Source: Epiperipatus broadwayi | Lineage: Eukaryota > Onychophora > Udeonychophora > Euonychophora > Peripatidae | Length of the DNA: 64,000 bases | Assembly (NCBI GenBank): GCA_028023455.1 | Contig: JAQFVV010000960.1 | Location: 1 to 64,000 of the forward strand | Direction of reading: 5' to 3' | Part shown: one piece after another, positions 31,901 through 42,396 of the stretch | Position numbering within the stretch: the stretch's first letter is position 1 | Layout: every line of letters starts with the position of its first letter | Program-made: the position numbers and the translations under genes | The notes under the pieces: model-generated | Seen by the model: the letters and a program-made list of their open reading frames with translations, nothing else | Database searches by the model: none | Told to the model about the DNA's origin: nothing

Positions 31901-31940
31901 ATTATATTTATAAAGCGCATATGCGCTTTATAAATATAAT
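31901..31940. repeat. 40-bp perfect palindrome
   Basis: Two 20-base arms, ATTATATTTATAAAGCGCAT and its exact reverse complement, meet with no loop at 31920/31921. It lies at the end of the family H copy; the related copy at 54310-54345 has only one arm. Confidence 0.9.
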
Positions 31941-31964
31941 TATTATTACTCAATTAAGAATTAA

Positions 31965-32465
31965 TAGCAGCAACTCACTCCATACAGTAGTGTCATGTGA
32001 TGTTTTAGTAATTAATATTGAACCTTTATTTCTGACACTATTCCATCATTGTGTTATACTAGACATGGTATTCAGCAGTCAATGAATACTAGATGGTAGT
32101 GCCAATCAACCGTTGAGTTTCATTTGCGATTTGCACGTACACAATTATTTGTTATCATTTTTTATATGACTTTCTAATTCAGTGGCTTGAGATTTAAACT
32201 CTCTAAGGTTTGAATCCAAACCAGTTTGCTTGTCCAATAATATAAGCATTAGTTTTAATAGTATAAAATATAGATGATTAATGGAATAGTGCATGCGCAA
32301 ATCCAATTTTCTTATTGATATAGGCTCATACTCAGAAATTAGTCTGATTTAGTTATTAGCATTTAATATCTGTTGATTACTTGTGCTTACAGTAGGTGGC
32401 TCTTGAGTAGTAGGGTTATGGGGATTAACGTTTGAAATGCAGGTGTTGAAATATTTATTATTGCA
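31965..32465. repeat. Old family A-related fragments
   Basis: CTCCATACAGTAGTGTCATGTGATG (ends joined) at 31978-32005, then ATGAATACTAGATGGTAGTG at 32080-32102, and GATATAGGCTCATACTCAGAAATTAGTC at 32315-32345, a decayed ribozyme 3' segment. Diverged. Confidence 0.5.
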
Positions 32466-32469
32466 TGCT

Positions 32470-33305
32470 ATTAAACAGACATTACAGAAGTTCATTATAT
32501 ATATGTCATATCTAGTTTTAAAATGTTACATAGTTGTATTACTTTTCTCCATTTTATTATATCTAGTTTTATTTCTTACTTTATTATGATTATTTTCTTT
32601 TTTAAAATTTGTTTAAATATCATGTTATTAGAATCACTCTTAAATTTTTTTTTTTACTAATGTTTATATTTGTTTTTCTAGAAAGGAAGAAAAAAGTTTT
32701 ATGTCTTTAACATGTTGAAAGGTTCTTTAAAAAATGGCGCCATTTACCCCATCTGGAATTTCAGTTTATAATCAAGCAGTAGTCATGTACCGCTTCGAAA
32801 AAATATTTTTGACAATTACAGCCCGAAAATTAATTATTTTACATTTTAATGATTTTCAAAGACTCTGAAGTTTATTTAGGTTTTTTGAAAAATGTTGAAA
32901 ACATATTTTAATTTAACACGTATTGCATTTCTGGGGGTTTTAAAACGGAATTCGCCGCACTCATTAATCTCTATACGGTTTTTGAAATAATAAAGTGTGT
33001 GGGTTCTGTTGCTTGGGAGGTCCTGTGATGTCCAAGCTCCAAACTGACAGGTTAAGCCCAACGATTCTATTCGTTTGACAAGCAGATTTTTTTTTTTTAC
33101 TTTGCTGACTGAGAATCGATCCAGAAACTATCTCTTGAATTTCATTTTATACTAGGATAATCTGCAGAAGACATTTTTTAAATTAACGATAACAGAATCT
33201 TGGAATGATTTTTTATTCGTGTAGAGATTATTAAAATTGTTTGCTTAATATGCAAATCTTAAAAAGGCAATGAATATATTTATTGTTATTTACACACATA
33301 CATAT
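32470..33305. other. AT-rich DNA, nothing recognised
   Basis: No coding sequence, RNA gene or repeat that I can place. A short stretch near 32930-33065 is less AT-rich but its frames show no family motif. Confidence 0.4.
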
Positions 33306-33312
33306 TGTTAAA

Positions 33313-33720
33313 ACAGGCAAAACTCACAATACGTATTGCCACACACAGAAAGCTAGAGTAATCAATGGATGCCAGAAGGCTTGTGCATAAAATCCCCATC
33401 TAGTGCCTACTCATCCAATATCCCCAGACTAGTTTCTGGCTTGTGGCCTTCGTCAGTGAGGAGCCTTGGATCTGAGAGCACTGCACCTAGATCTTAGGAT
33501 CTAATGCAACCCTCCAGCAGCCACCTTTTATCTCCACTTAATTACAAAACTATGAGTCTTAAACTGAAAACACCTTAATATTTTCAATCCAAGCCCATTT
33601 GCTTATATAGTCATATGGGTTAGCTTGCTGTGTGTGGTAATACGTATTGTGAGTTTTGGCTGTTTTAACAACAGTTATACACAAGCATAAGAGGTGGTGG
33701 TCATGTGATGTTTGTTGGCT
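33313..33720. mobile_element. Fold-back element, family A, with intact hammerhead
   Basis: Left: AAAACAGGCAAAACTCACAA, AATCAATGGATGCCAGAAGG, TAAAATCCCCATCTAGTGCC, ribozyme (minus), TAGGATCTAATGCAACCCTC, ACAGCAGCC-type block and AATCCAAGCCCATTTGC. Right end: GTGTGTGGTAATACGTATTG and GGTCATGTGATGTTTG. The unusual ACACACAGAAAGC / GCTGTGTGTGG pairing in the arms replaces the CCACCCAGTGCAAGC of other copies but is still complementary. Confidence 0.78.
33413..33471 (-). ncRNA. Type I hammerhead ribozyme (family A)
   Basis: All elements of the 19187-19245 ribozyme are present on the minus strand: AUCCAA/UUGGAU, UCCUCA/UGGGGA, core CUGACGA (position 7 is C, which is tolerated), stem II GGC/GCC with loop CACAA, GAAA, and palindrome ACUAGU followed by C. 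No damaging core change seen. Confidence 0.78.
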
Positions 33721-33759
33721 TAAAACCAACCCTGCCTAATAAATATTGTTCATTGGTAG

Positions 33760-34367
33760 TCACTTGTAAGTATCCATACATTCCGGTTTTCCCGAATTTG
33801 ACCCAGTCTTGTCCCGACATAATCTTTCAGGATAGCTAATTGAATCCTGTTTTGTTAACCAACGTTTTCATTTTACTTTTAATTTTTAACTTTTAATTTT
33901 AACTTTATATTTAATTTTTATTTTTTCATATTTATTTTAAATTAATATTTATTCATTTAATATTTTATAATTAATTTTTTGATTGGTTAATCAGTAATTT
34001 TCTCAAAATGGAAGTGGCGTCCTATTATTTTGGTACGTTAGGGATAAGTAATATCAATTTGTGATTTTGTTTTCATAGGTAATATATTGTATACGAACAA
34101 CTGCCTTTTACTTTTTATATATATATTATGAAATGAGTATATTGTCAATAATGTAAATGTGATTATATAGAGTTTTTTTTGCTCGTGTGTTCCGATTAGA
34201 CCCCATGAAAATACTACTCTATAAAGAGTAAGGATATTCTAACCCCCAAAGGAAAAGATAAATAAAAAAATAAAATTGTAGCATTTATACACAGTGTCGA
34301 ATGACACACAACTCTGAAAATAAATGTAAATCTATTTATTATATGGAATAATGGTATTTACATATTA
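33760..34367. other. AT-rich DNA, nothing recognised
   Basis: A simple TTTTAATTTTTAACTTT tract at 33870-33960 and otherwise featureless sequence. Confidence 0.45.
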
Positions 34368-35155
34368 CAGTAAAGATTACCTTTAGTGGGTCGAAACATA
34401 CGCGCTCTGGCGGAATAATTTCGAACTACAATGGATAGTTCTTGGCAATACATATAATCAATTCCACAAAAATGATGTGATTATTGCAATGAGTTCTGAA
34501 TAAAAATTTTGGTAGATAGGACGGAAGTAAGGCATTACTGATACCACATTGCCATTTTAACTTATATTTCGCATGCTTCCATAGGTTCTCTTTATTTTGT
34601 ATGTGAAATATCTGTATCATCTGGATCCATGAAGTGCTGGTGCACAACAACAGTATATATATGCTATTATAAATTCTGCCTAGGTTATTGTATGCAGCCT
34701 ACCACCTGTTCATAATGATGTGGGTCCCTTGTAAAATGTATTGTTGCATAAGGGGTTCAAGAGTAGCTGCCGTCCTGTCTGGAATCTCTGTCATGAACAC
34801 CTCAAATTTCCTCTCTATACCATCGAACACCCCATGACACCATATTTTCTATAAAAATGTTTATCGACTCTTATAATTAGTGGCACTCTAAATCTTACAC
34901 AATTTATACCCCCATAGCCTTATTGTAGTTAGTCATAAAGTATTGCAATTTTCACGTGAGCACTCTGAATAGATTTCAAACACCAGATAGTGTATGTATA
35001 ATTACTTTGTCAAAATACCAACTTTACAACTACAGATATTGTCAGACCAACTTTACAACTACGGGGGGGGGGGGGGTAACAAAATTCCGGAAAAAAAAGT
35101 TTGAAATTATTCCATCAGAGTACTGTGTTTTAACCCACTAAAGGTAATATTTACC
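34368..35155 (-). mobile_element. ISXO2-like (IS1595-type DDE) DNA transposon, decayed
   Basis: Terminal inverted repeats of about 55 bp: GTAAAGATTACCTTTAGTGG at the left and its inverse (35135-35154), both continuing with the GGAATAATTTCRAACT block. Flanking 8-mers acatatta (34360-34367) and ccatatta (35155-35162) match at 7 of 8. The minus strand from about 34850 to 34426 reads as the second half of an ISXO2-like transposase: F-D-G-I-E-R-K-F, D-R-T-A-A-T-L, Q-G-T-H-I-I, then H-I-Q-N-K-E-N-L-W, Y-K-L-K and L-P-S-Y-L-P-K-F-L-F-R. The aspartate after the G-T-x-I motif is replaced (N-R-W) and frames are broken. Full-length relatives are about three times longer, so this is an internal-deletion copy. 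Confidence 0.82.
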
Positions 35156-35238
35156 CATATTAGTCTGGGCGGTGAAATTATTGTTTTCATTACTTACGAT
35201 TATTTATGATTGCTAAATATTTGATAGTAAAGTTTTAT

Positions 35239-36126
35239 GGTACTTTGGTATTATTCCTGCTATGTGATATTATTCCTGTGACATTTGCATCCGGTAATAA
35301 TTATTCAAAGTTTTTATTTATGATGCCATATCATCCAAAAATCCTCTCGTGACTAATCCAAGTCAAATATATACACATTACCAACTTTTCACTTATATAC
35401 ACGTCATCAAGTAGCAAAGCATGTTGACCTAGTTTAGTCCACCACAGTGAATTTTTTCCCTCCACAATATAATACATCACTCACACCATTTGTAAGTAAT
35501 AAACTTTGTGAGTTTTTTTTGTTGAAACTTATATATATATTTAAAATATAAGGTTAAAGTTATAGTTCTCCATTTTTAGATAAAGCTAAAACTTTATTAT
35601 TGTCCGTCATTTTTTTAAGGTTAAAAAACGGTTAAGCTAAAACTTAATGTTACAGTTTACTTTAAAAAATGTTTAGGGTTATTTTTCATATTTTTTTCTT
35701 TTTTCATAATAAATCATTGGAAATAAGATAGGTTTATTTTTAGATTTGAAGTTTGGTATTACACATGATGGGTGTTTATGATGGCATAAAGAGCTGTATT
35801 ATGCCAGGTGGGGAAAGGAAGGTTCTGTTGGCTCAAAGTGCCACAAAAAGTCCCACAAGTCACCATTACTTGTTTTTTATTTAGTATCTTAATGTGTTTT
35901 CTCCTTTTTTCCATCATGAATATATGTCACTATTTTTTTTTCTATTTGAAGTTTGTTATTACACCTGGTTTGACATATTACTCCAGTTCCTCTGTGGGAT
36001 CTGTGGACAAATTTTATTGATTAACTTTTCCACACATTCATTTGATGTATTATTTTAAACATATTGCAAGCTTAGAATAATATGTCACTGGAGTAATACA
36101 TCACAGCAGGAATAATAGCAAAGTAC
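35239..36126. mobile_element. Non-coding element with ~45-bp terminal inverted repeats
   Basis: Left end GGTACTTTGGTATTATTCCT, GCTATGTGATATTATTCC; right end is the inverse (GGAGTAATACATCACAGC, AGGAATAATAGCAAAGTAC). Possible 5-bp duplication tttat on both sides. The 890-bp inside has no convincing frame and carries sub-repeats of TTATTACAC/TATTACTCC. Superfamily not determined. Confidence 0.65.
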
Positions 36127-36129
36127 TTT

Positions 36130-36660
36130 ATCTGAATATCTGAAAGGGTCTCATTTTATAAACAGATCTGAAAGTGTCTCATTTTATAGTCAGATGCTTG
36201 ATTTTACTGGAAAAGGTCAGATTCCCTGACTTAGCTCCCCAATTAGTTTATTTATGTATTTGATAATTTACATTTCCTTTTCATATCATGCCAGTAGTCA
36301 GTTTTATTGTAATGTGAATTTGATCTTGATAAGGGTAAGTCCATTATTTGAGAATAAACTTCTCCTGAGCTAAAGTGAGTTTACAACAAAAATAAAAAAA
36401 CTGGAATCAGAATTGTTACATGAATGCAGTACTACATCAAATAATCTTATGACAAACATGTTACAACATGAAATCACAGGCCTGCAATAATACAAAATGC
36501 TATAACGAATATGGAAGTGTGAAAACTAATTAATGTAAGCATCCAAGAAGCCTGTTTATGCTTTAAAATTACATGTGTGCTATTTTTTTTTTAATGGAAA
36601 AATATGAATATAGGTTTTACTGGGAAAGATTGCTTATGCTTTTCAAATTTCTGTTTACTG
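36130..36660. other. AT-rich DNA with a short duplication
   Basis: GTCTCATTTTATAAACAGAT and GTCTCATTTTATAGTCAGAT (36149 and 36175) form a 26-bp duplication; nothing else recognised. Confidence 0.5.
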
Positions 36661-36674
36661 TTTACAAAAATTAG

Positions 36675-36990
36675 TAGTATCAATTCTCCAGATAGTAGGG
36701 CCACCCAGTGCAAGCCTTAGTAATGAATGGATTCTCAAATGTTTGTTCATCAAAATCCCTATCTAGTGCCTATCCAATATTCTCAGACTAATTTCTAGCT
36801 TGTATAAAAGCCTTGGATCTGAGAGCACTGGACCTAAATCTAAGAATCTAATGCAACCCTCATGCAGCTATCTTTTACTATTTACTTACCTAAAGCTTGA
36901 GATAAAAATACATTAATTTTTTTAATCAAAGCACATTCACCTGTATAGTCATCTAGATCTGAACTCAGTTCAGCATGTATACATTTTGGT
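36675..36990 (-). repeat. Family A single-arm copy
   Basis: CAATTCTCCAGATAGTAGGG, AATGAATGGATTCTCAAATG, ribozyme region with a deletion in CUGAUGA, then TAAGAATCTAATGCAACCCT and CACCTGTATAGTCATCTAGA. Diverged. Confidence 0.65.
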
Positions 36991-37204
36991 GTTTTTAGTT
37001 TTTTAAAAACCACAGTCACCATTATCCTATGGGCAGGATATGCATAAAACCATCAAAACATCACATGATCACCATTTCATATGTTTACATAAGCTGTTAT
37101 TAGCAGTAGCAAGCTCTCCAGACAGTAGTGCTACCCAGTGCAATCTTTAGTAATCAATGGAAGCAGGAAGGTTTGTGCCTAAAATCCTCATCTAGTGTAT
37201 ACTC

Positions 37205-37263
37205 ATCCAATATCCCCAGACCAGTTTCTAGCTTGTGGCTTTCACCAGTGAGAATCCTTGGAT
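37205..37263 (-). ncRNA. Hammerhead ribozyme copy (family A), core mutated
   Basis: Stem I AUCCAA/UUGGAU outer part, stem II AGC/GCU with loop CACAA, GAAA and ACUGGUC are present, but the core reads CUGGUGA, changing the invariant A after CUG. Predicted inactive. Confidence 0.65.
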
Positions 37264-37535
37264 TTGAAAACACTGTACCTAGATCTTAGGATTGAATGCA
37301 ACCCTCCAGCAGCCATCTTTTACCTATTTAGTTAATTACAAAGCTAGGAGCTGAAGATAATTATATATTAATTTTTTCAATCCAAGCTGAATCACCTGTA
37401 TAGTTATATAGATTTAATCGCAGTTCAGCATCTACTCATTTTAATTTAGCTTCTAACTTTATAGTTAACTAAATAGGTAAAAGGTGACTGCTGGAGGGTT
37501 GCATTAGATTCTTAAATCTAGGTACAGTGCTCTCA

Positions 37536-37595
37536 TATCCACAGCTTCTCACTGATGAATACCACAAGCTAGAAACTGGTCTGGGGATATTGTAT
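37536..37595 (+). ncRNA. Hammerhead ribozyme copy (family A), stem II weakened
   Basis: Core CUGAUGA and GAAA with ACUGGUC and UGGGGA are intact. Stem II reads AUACCACAAGCU and can no longer form three pairs, and outer stem I has one mismatch (UAUCCAC versus UUGUAU). Confidence 0.6.
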
Positions 37596-37879
37596 GAGTA
37601 AGCACTACATGAGAATTTTATGCACAAACCTTTTTGCATCCATTGATTAATAAGGCTTGCACTGGGTGGCACTGCTGTCTGAAGAGTTTTCTACTGCTAA
37701 TAACAATTTGTGTAAGCATAGGAAATGGTGATCATGTGATGTTTGGTGGTTGTATACAAAAAAAAATTGTAATATGTTTACACTCATATTTTAATGCCAT
37801 ATTATGTTTTTTTTTAAGTATGCTTAAAATTTATTCTTCACTATTTATTCTTGAAATATGAATAAGGATATATGTTAGT

Positions 37880-37930
37880 AATGACTCCCAAGATGCACTT
37901 CATGCTGAACCAGCATTCTTTAGTTGTCCC
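37880..37930 (-). repeat. Fragment of fold-back family B
   Basis: On the minus strand GCTGGTTCAGCATGAAGTGC and ATCTTGGGAGTCATTA, the ribozyme 3' part. Similar to the fragment at the window end (63965-64000). Confidence 0.6.
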
Positions 37931-38279
37931 AGGCAACAATTTCTTATCTTCATCATTTGTTTCCCATCATCAAGTATAAAGCTTATATCAGGGATGGAAA
38001 TACTATGATAATTTTTAGCTTAGGAAATGATTAGCAATAATCATTAAGGCACTTTTCTAAAGTCATTGGTGTCAAGATGTGAGAGTAGAAAATTTGACAC
38101 ATATAGATTAAATTGGAGTTCCTGTTTAAAATATTATGGTTTATGATAAACTTTGTTTCTAAGTTAAGCCCTAAAAAGATTACTTTTTGTTAGGTTTGAA
38201 AAAAAAATTAAAGAAGAAAGTCATTTTAAATTGGATTTTTAAAAATGAATTAAAAGATTTTAGAGTGACTTAAAAGTCA

Positions 38280-38625
38280 ACATGAGCATGACAATAATAT
38301 TGGCATCAATAAGGAGTTTGGCTGTTCCATCAGATTTTCTTTTCAATGATATGGATGGCTGAAGAGTAGGAGGGTGGAGTAGATTGAAGCCTGTCCATTA
38401 AAGTTTGAAGATTCACTATCTAAATCAAGCACTGATTATATATAGGCGTGGAAGATAAACTGGACCACCTGATGAGTGCTGGTTCAGCATGAAATACTTG
38501 TACTGGAGATCATTTTTCTTTTTCACACATATGTGGCCATGTGTATTGGTTGTATGAGATAGAGTGGATAGCTGAAGGAAGCTTGAAGGTCTGGGTTCAA
38601 ATCCCCTATAATTAATTAAAGATTA
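38280..38625 (+). mobile_element. Family B single-arm copy with hammerhead-like core
   Basis: Contains GACAATAATATTGGCATCAA, GGGTGGAGTAGATTGAAGCC, the ribozyme hairpin, CTTTTTCACACATATGTGGC, and the tRNA-like end TATGAGATAGAGTGGATAGC, CTGGGTTCAAATCCCC. Reverse orientation relative to 45050-45440. Confidence 0.72.
38469..38512 (+). ncRNA. Hammerhead-like core (family B)
   Basis: Canonical CUGAUGA, stem II GUGCU with loop GGUUC and AGCAU (one G-U closing pair), then GAAA. The next bases UACUUGUAC form a small hairpin but do not give a clean GUC site. The inner stem I is weak. Confidence 0.55.
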
Positions 38626-38639
38626 AAACAGATAATTTA

Positions 38640-39545
38640 ATAGCAGAAAGAGGTTTTAAAAGTGGATTTAGGATAATAATTGTAAGCAATATAAGAAAAA
38701 GATAATCCCTTTCCAACAGTGAAAGAATAATTGTAACATTAATTAAATTGAAAAATAACATTAGTCACTCCATAAATAAAGAAACATAGTAATTGAAATT
38801 AGGCCAGTGTAAAAAGAAGACAAGAAGATATTGGTGAGCACTTTGACTCTGAAAACTAATCCTGCAATAAAAGAAAATTTCCAACATTGGTACAACTAAC
38901 CTGAAAAGTGATTTTATAGACATAGAGATTTTCACAAATCATATTTGATCTTGTTATTTTATGTGCCATAGCGTTTTATGTTCTATGTATTAAGAATGTA
39001 ATTTAGGCTAGATTTTATAAATATGTTTGCTAATAATTAAAATAGGAAACATTGTTTCTAGTTTGAATTGCTTAATTTATTAAGGTTAGTTATCGGGAGT
39101 CACGAATTGCAAAATTTATATCTATAGGCTTTCATATTAAATTAATATTTGTAAGTGGGAAAGTTGTCTAACAGTTTACTTTTAAAGTGATTATAAATGG
39201 CCTCTAAGTACACAAATGATAGAATGAATGACATAAATAAGATTCTAAAGCCAATTACAATTGTTCTAATATATACTGACTACAATTGAAAGATAAAAAT
39301 GCTGTACAAACATTGATACAGTTACTGTGAAGATAAGCGATGGCATGGCCATCATATGATGATCAAGCTATTTGCAACTTAAATGATCAAGACAGTAAGG
39401 TAAAAGAAAATGGAGAATAAAATTTTAAAAAAGTGATAATTAATTTAGCTATAAATGTTAGTAATAATTATTACAAAATTTAGTTAATAGCTTTCATTCA
39501 TATAATGGAGTTTTACAAGAACCCAAATTGAAGTTCTAATGTATT
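38640..39545. other. AT-rich DNA, nothing recognised
   Basis: No coding sequence, RNA gene or repeat boundary seen. Confidence 0.45.
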
Positions 39546-39562
39546 AAAGAAATGACACATTT

Positions 39563-39669
39563 GTCAAGTGTTGTTAGCCAAGAGATCAGCTCAGCCGCCT
39601 TGCAAGCAAGTAGTTGGTTGCAGACGGTTGTTGTGGGTTCGCCTCCCTGTCGATGCTATGACTTATGGC
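39563..39669 (+). mobile_element. tRNA-derived SINE (SINE-1) without A tail
   Basis: Head GTTGTTAGCCAAGAGATCAG, middle AAGTAGTTGGTTGCAGACGG, B box region GTGGGTTCGCCTCCC, tail GATGCTATGACTTATGGC. Perfect 12-bp target duplication aatgacacattt at 39551-39562 and 39670-39681. The tail ends without the usual A run. Confidence 0.88.
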
Positions 39670-39837
39670 AATGACACATTTTTTAAAAACTACTCTTATT
39701 ATGTCTCCAAGCCAGTTTTTGGCATACATAACATGGGATATGGAGTTAATAAGTTTTTTAAATTTTAATATCTATTGATTATTCAACCTTGAAATGGTAA
39801 TGGGATCATATGAAGAGAATTGCTTGTAAAAGTATAT

Positions 39838-40720
39838 ACCAGGGGGGAGGACGCAAAAGTACCTGGAATTTTGTAATAAAAAATATATATATTTATTTTT
39901 CAAAGTTATAAGTTTAATCTCTTTCAAATTAATATGCATTTGATTCAATACATCAGTCTGAAAGTGTTTTTCATTTCTCAAAGTAATCAGGAAACACTTG
40001 TAAAGTGGTGCCTTTTAACACCTTGGCATTTCCCCCCACCTTTTCCAAGTCAGCTAAAAAAAATTTTTGAGCCATTTTTTCATTCAAGAGAATAAAAAAA
40101 AATCACATGAATTGAGATCGAGCAAATATGGCTGATAGATAAGTTGGTCCATGCTGGATTTAATTAAAGTATTTCACATTTATGGCATTGACAGATGACA
40201 TTTTGTTGGGCGAAGCTTGCGCTCCTCTCTTTACCACAAAATGGGAGGTTTACATTTTACCATATCATTAAATGTTTCAGAACTTGCAGATATAATGTGT
40301 GACCAGTATGAACTAAATCTTGGCAAAAAATGGCATTTGCATCCAAAAAAAATCAATGTTGCTTTGACTTTGGATTTCACTCGCCACACTTTTTAGGGAC
40401 ATAATGAATTTAACATTTCAATTAAACTCTCATAAACTTGTGTTTTTCCAAGTCAGCTTGCTTGTAATCTATTTCAAGCTTTACAACTATCTTCTTTGCT
40501 ATTTTCTGTAAAAGAAAACAGAATTTCACATTGCGCAAATTTTTTCAGTTGTTATAAAAATCGACAAATATGCTAAATGCACTTTACAAAAAATCTGCTA
40601 TGTGGCAATCATGATTTCACATGGTGATGTCATTTGGCAAATTGATGCATAAGGATTCCTGCAAGAAGTAAGTAACAGCAGAAGTATATACTACAATAGG
40701 TGCCAAACCAGAGAACAATT
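39838..40720 (-). pseudogene. mariner-type transposon, decayed, copy 1
   Basis: The low-coordinate end (39838-39866) carries the terminal sequence CAGGGGGGAGGACGCAAAAG. On the minus strand the C-terminal catalytic region is readable near 40125-40085: D-L-N-S-C-D-F-F-L-F, matching the D-x-A-P-x-D-x-F-L-F box that holds the third aspartate in mariners, followed by M-K-K-W-L. The N-terminal DNA-binding part is at 40520-40390 (A-D-L-E-K, H-K-F region). It is only about 880 bp against about 1.3 kb for a full element, and has frameshifts and stops. The copy at 60300-60850 is homologous over the N-terminal half. Confidence 0.68.
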
Positions 40721-40764
40721 TTAGTTATTTTTTGTATTCCTCCTCATGTAAGCATTGTTTTATC

Positions 40765-41105
40765 AAATTTACTTATGGATCTGAGACTTAGCAATAACAT
40801 GTAACAAGAGATGAAAATATGTGGGTGAGAGAACAAATAGTTAGCATGATCATCTTTGAAACAAGAAACTGAAATTGAGCTGAGCTTATAATATTGCTAG
40901 AAGAGTTGATAATAGATGGTCAGCTGAAGGTTTAAACCAGATGCCAAAAGATTAAAAGACCTAGAATGAAACCACTTTTGAGATGAATAGATGAAATAAG
41001 GAAGCTTGCTGGTGTGTTTTGGAAAATAATGATTAGAGAAAGTGGATTAAGTATGGAGAGATCTTCATTCTGCAACAGATTGATAATGGTTGGAAATGAT
41101 GATGA
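40765..41105 (+). pseudogene. RTE-type LINE 3' end, decayed
   Basis: Starts at ACTTATGGATCTGAGACTTA (the Y-G-S-E-T codons) and follows the same order as 6810-7225 through TGCTAGAAGAGTTGATAATA (A-R-R-x-D-N-R) to CAACAGATTGATAATGGTTG and a short GATGATGA tail. Multiple indels. Confidence 0.75.
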
Positions 41106-41109
41106 AATC

Positions 41110-41750
41110 TATGCTTTTTTTATCCAAATACTATCTAGGCTGATGATCAGGCATCCAACATGATGATTTGCTTGACATCTATTGGCTCACATCTTTTTAT
41201 TTGCCTTCTGGTACTCATTTTGTAGTGAAAGTATTCATGACCCTCTATGGATGTACTTCTACCAATGTCCGAGAATTCAATGGACAGAAAAGAAAAATTA
41301 GTTGATACTTTATTATATTAGATCTAAACTCACTCTTGAAATGACATTGGTTTGATCATATTATAGAATGATCTAATTTATATAAAATGTGTGGTGAGGA
41401 AAGTAGAAAAGAGCAACCTTCAATGAGTTGGACACACTCTTATGAATCATTCCGGAGAAATGCTAATTCCATGATTTCCAGAAGAAATTGATTTTACATC
41501 AACTAATAATATTTGCTAAGTTAAAATGCTTTTATATTAACTAACCTTATGACCATGTTTGAATTTTTAACAATGAAAAAAAAAATCATTTACCTTTACA
41601 ACTCAAACTCATATTTTTACACTTCCCAACAAAAAATTCCTTAACAATGAAGCCAATGGAAATATTACATTTGTGGAATAAAATTTTGTTAATATTGATA
41701 ATTATAAGGGACTTGAAAACAGCTTTTAAACACACCACAGCTATCCAATC
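41110..41750. other. AT-rich DNA, nothing recognised
   Basis: No supported feature. Confidence 0.45.
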
Positions 41751-41756
41751 TATTTT

Positions 41757-42043
41757 ATACATGTGAAAAAGATAAATGATCTCCAATATATGTATTTCAT
41801 GCTGAACCAGCACTCGATGGTCCAGTTCACCATCTCCAGCACATACATACAATTACTGCTCAGTTTATGTTAAGAAAGCAATTCAACTGATGAGTGCTGG
41901 TTCAGCTCGAAATACATATCTTGGAGAGCATTTATCTTTCTTTACATGAATGTATGTGATAATGTGTCTCAGTTGTATACGATGGATTGGATAGCTGTGG
42001 GGTGTTTGAAAGTCTGGGGTTAAGTCCCTTATAATTACATAAA
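41757..42043. mobile_element. Fold-back element, family B, compact copy
   Basis: Arms GTGAAAAAGATAAATGATCT, CCAATATATGTATTTCATGC, GAACCAGCACT mirrored from 41885 on. The right arm has the canonical CUGAUGA (41887-41893), hairpin GUGCU/AGCUC and GAAA, then the tRNA-like end TGTATACGATGGATTGGATA with GGGGTTAAGTCCC at 42016-42028. The left arm core is mutated (CUCGAUGG reading inverse). Confidence 0.72.
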
Positions 42044-42170
42044 GTTTAGTATAAACAATATACATTACAAAAAAAAATCAAGTCAGATGTCACATAACCT
42101 AATTTAATAAGCTTGTATTTACAAATGTTATATATAGAGCTTGCAAAATAAGCTCTTAATAAGCTTTGAA

Positions 42171-42222
42171 GAATATCCCCAACCCCAGACCGGTTTCTGC
42201 TACTGGCATCCTCAGTGAAGTT
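42171..42222 (-). ncRNA. Hammerhead ribozyme (family D, left arm)
   Basis: Core CUGAGGA (G at the variable position), stem II UGC with loop CAGUA and GCA, GAAA, palindrome ACCGGU then C, and inner stem I ACUUCA/UGGGGU with two G-U pairs. The outer stem I strand GAAUAUCC is not matched on the 5' side here. Confidence 0.75.
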
Positions 42223-42333
42223 CTAGACAGTTGGATCGGAAGACATATGGATGTCTGAAAATTTCAGATTTTCTAAATAGTTATACATTAGATAAAGTGC
42301 TGGGCTTGTCCTGGTATTTTTAATCTAATGCTT

Positions 42334-42396
42334 GAATATCCTAGCACCTCACTGAGGATGCCAGTAGCAGAAACTGGTCTGGGGTTGGGGATATTC
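42334..42396 (+). ncRNA. Type I hammerhead ribozyme (family D, right arm, intact)
   Basis: Outer stem I GAAUAUCC pairs over 8 bp with GGAUAUUC. Inner stem I ACCUCA pairs with UGGGGU. The core CUGAGGA is at 42352-42358. Stem II UGC/GCA has loop CAGUA. The GAAA box is at 42370-42373, stem III is ACUGGU (one U-G), and C17 is at 42379 in a GUC triplet. Compared with family C, both stem II and outer stem I have different sequences but remain paired. Confidence 0.83.

Larger units (their letters stand above)
37046..37745. mobile_element. Full-length fold-back element, family A, 700 bp
   Basis: The longest family A copy. The left arm (37046-37440) and right arm (37441-37745) are inverted copies from AACATCACATGATCACCATT at one end to GATCATGTGATGTTTGGTGG at the other. 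In order from each end: TIR, AGTAGTGCTACCCAGTGCAA, AATCAATGGA, ATCCTCATCTAGTG, ribozyme, TTAGGATTGAATGCAACCCT, and the CTTTTACCTATTTAGTTA block where the arms meet. Each arm has one ribozyme, facing each other. It shows that shorter copies are deletion derivatives of an inverted dimer. Confidence 0.82.

Noticed and set aside
35060-35078. G run as a quadruplex or regulatory element
   Set aside because: A single uninterrupted G tract inside a decayed transposon; more likely a slippage tract.
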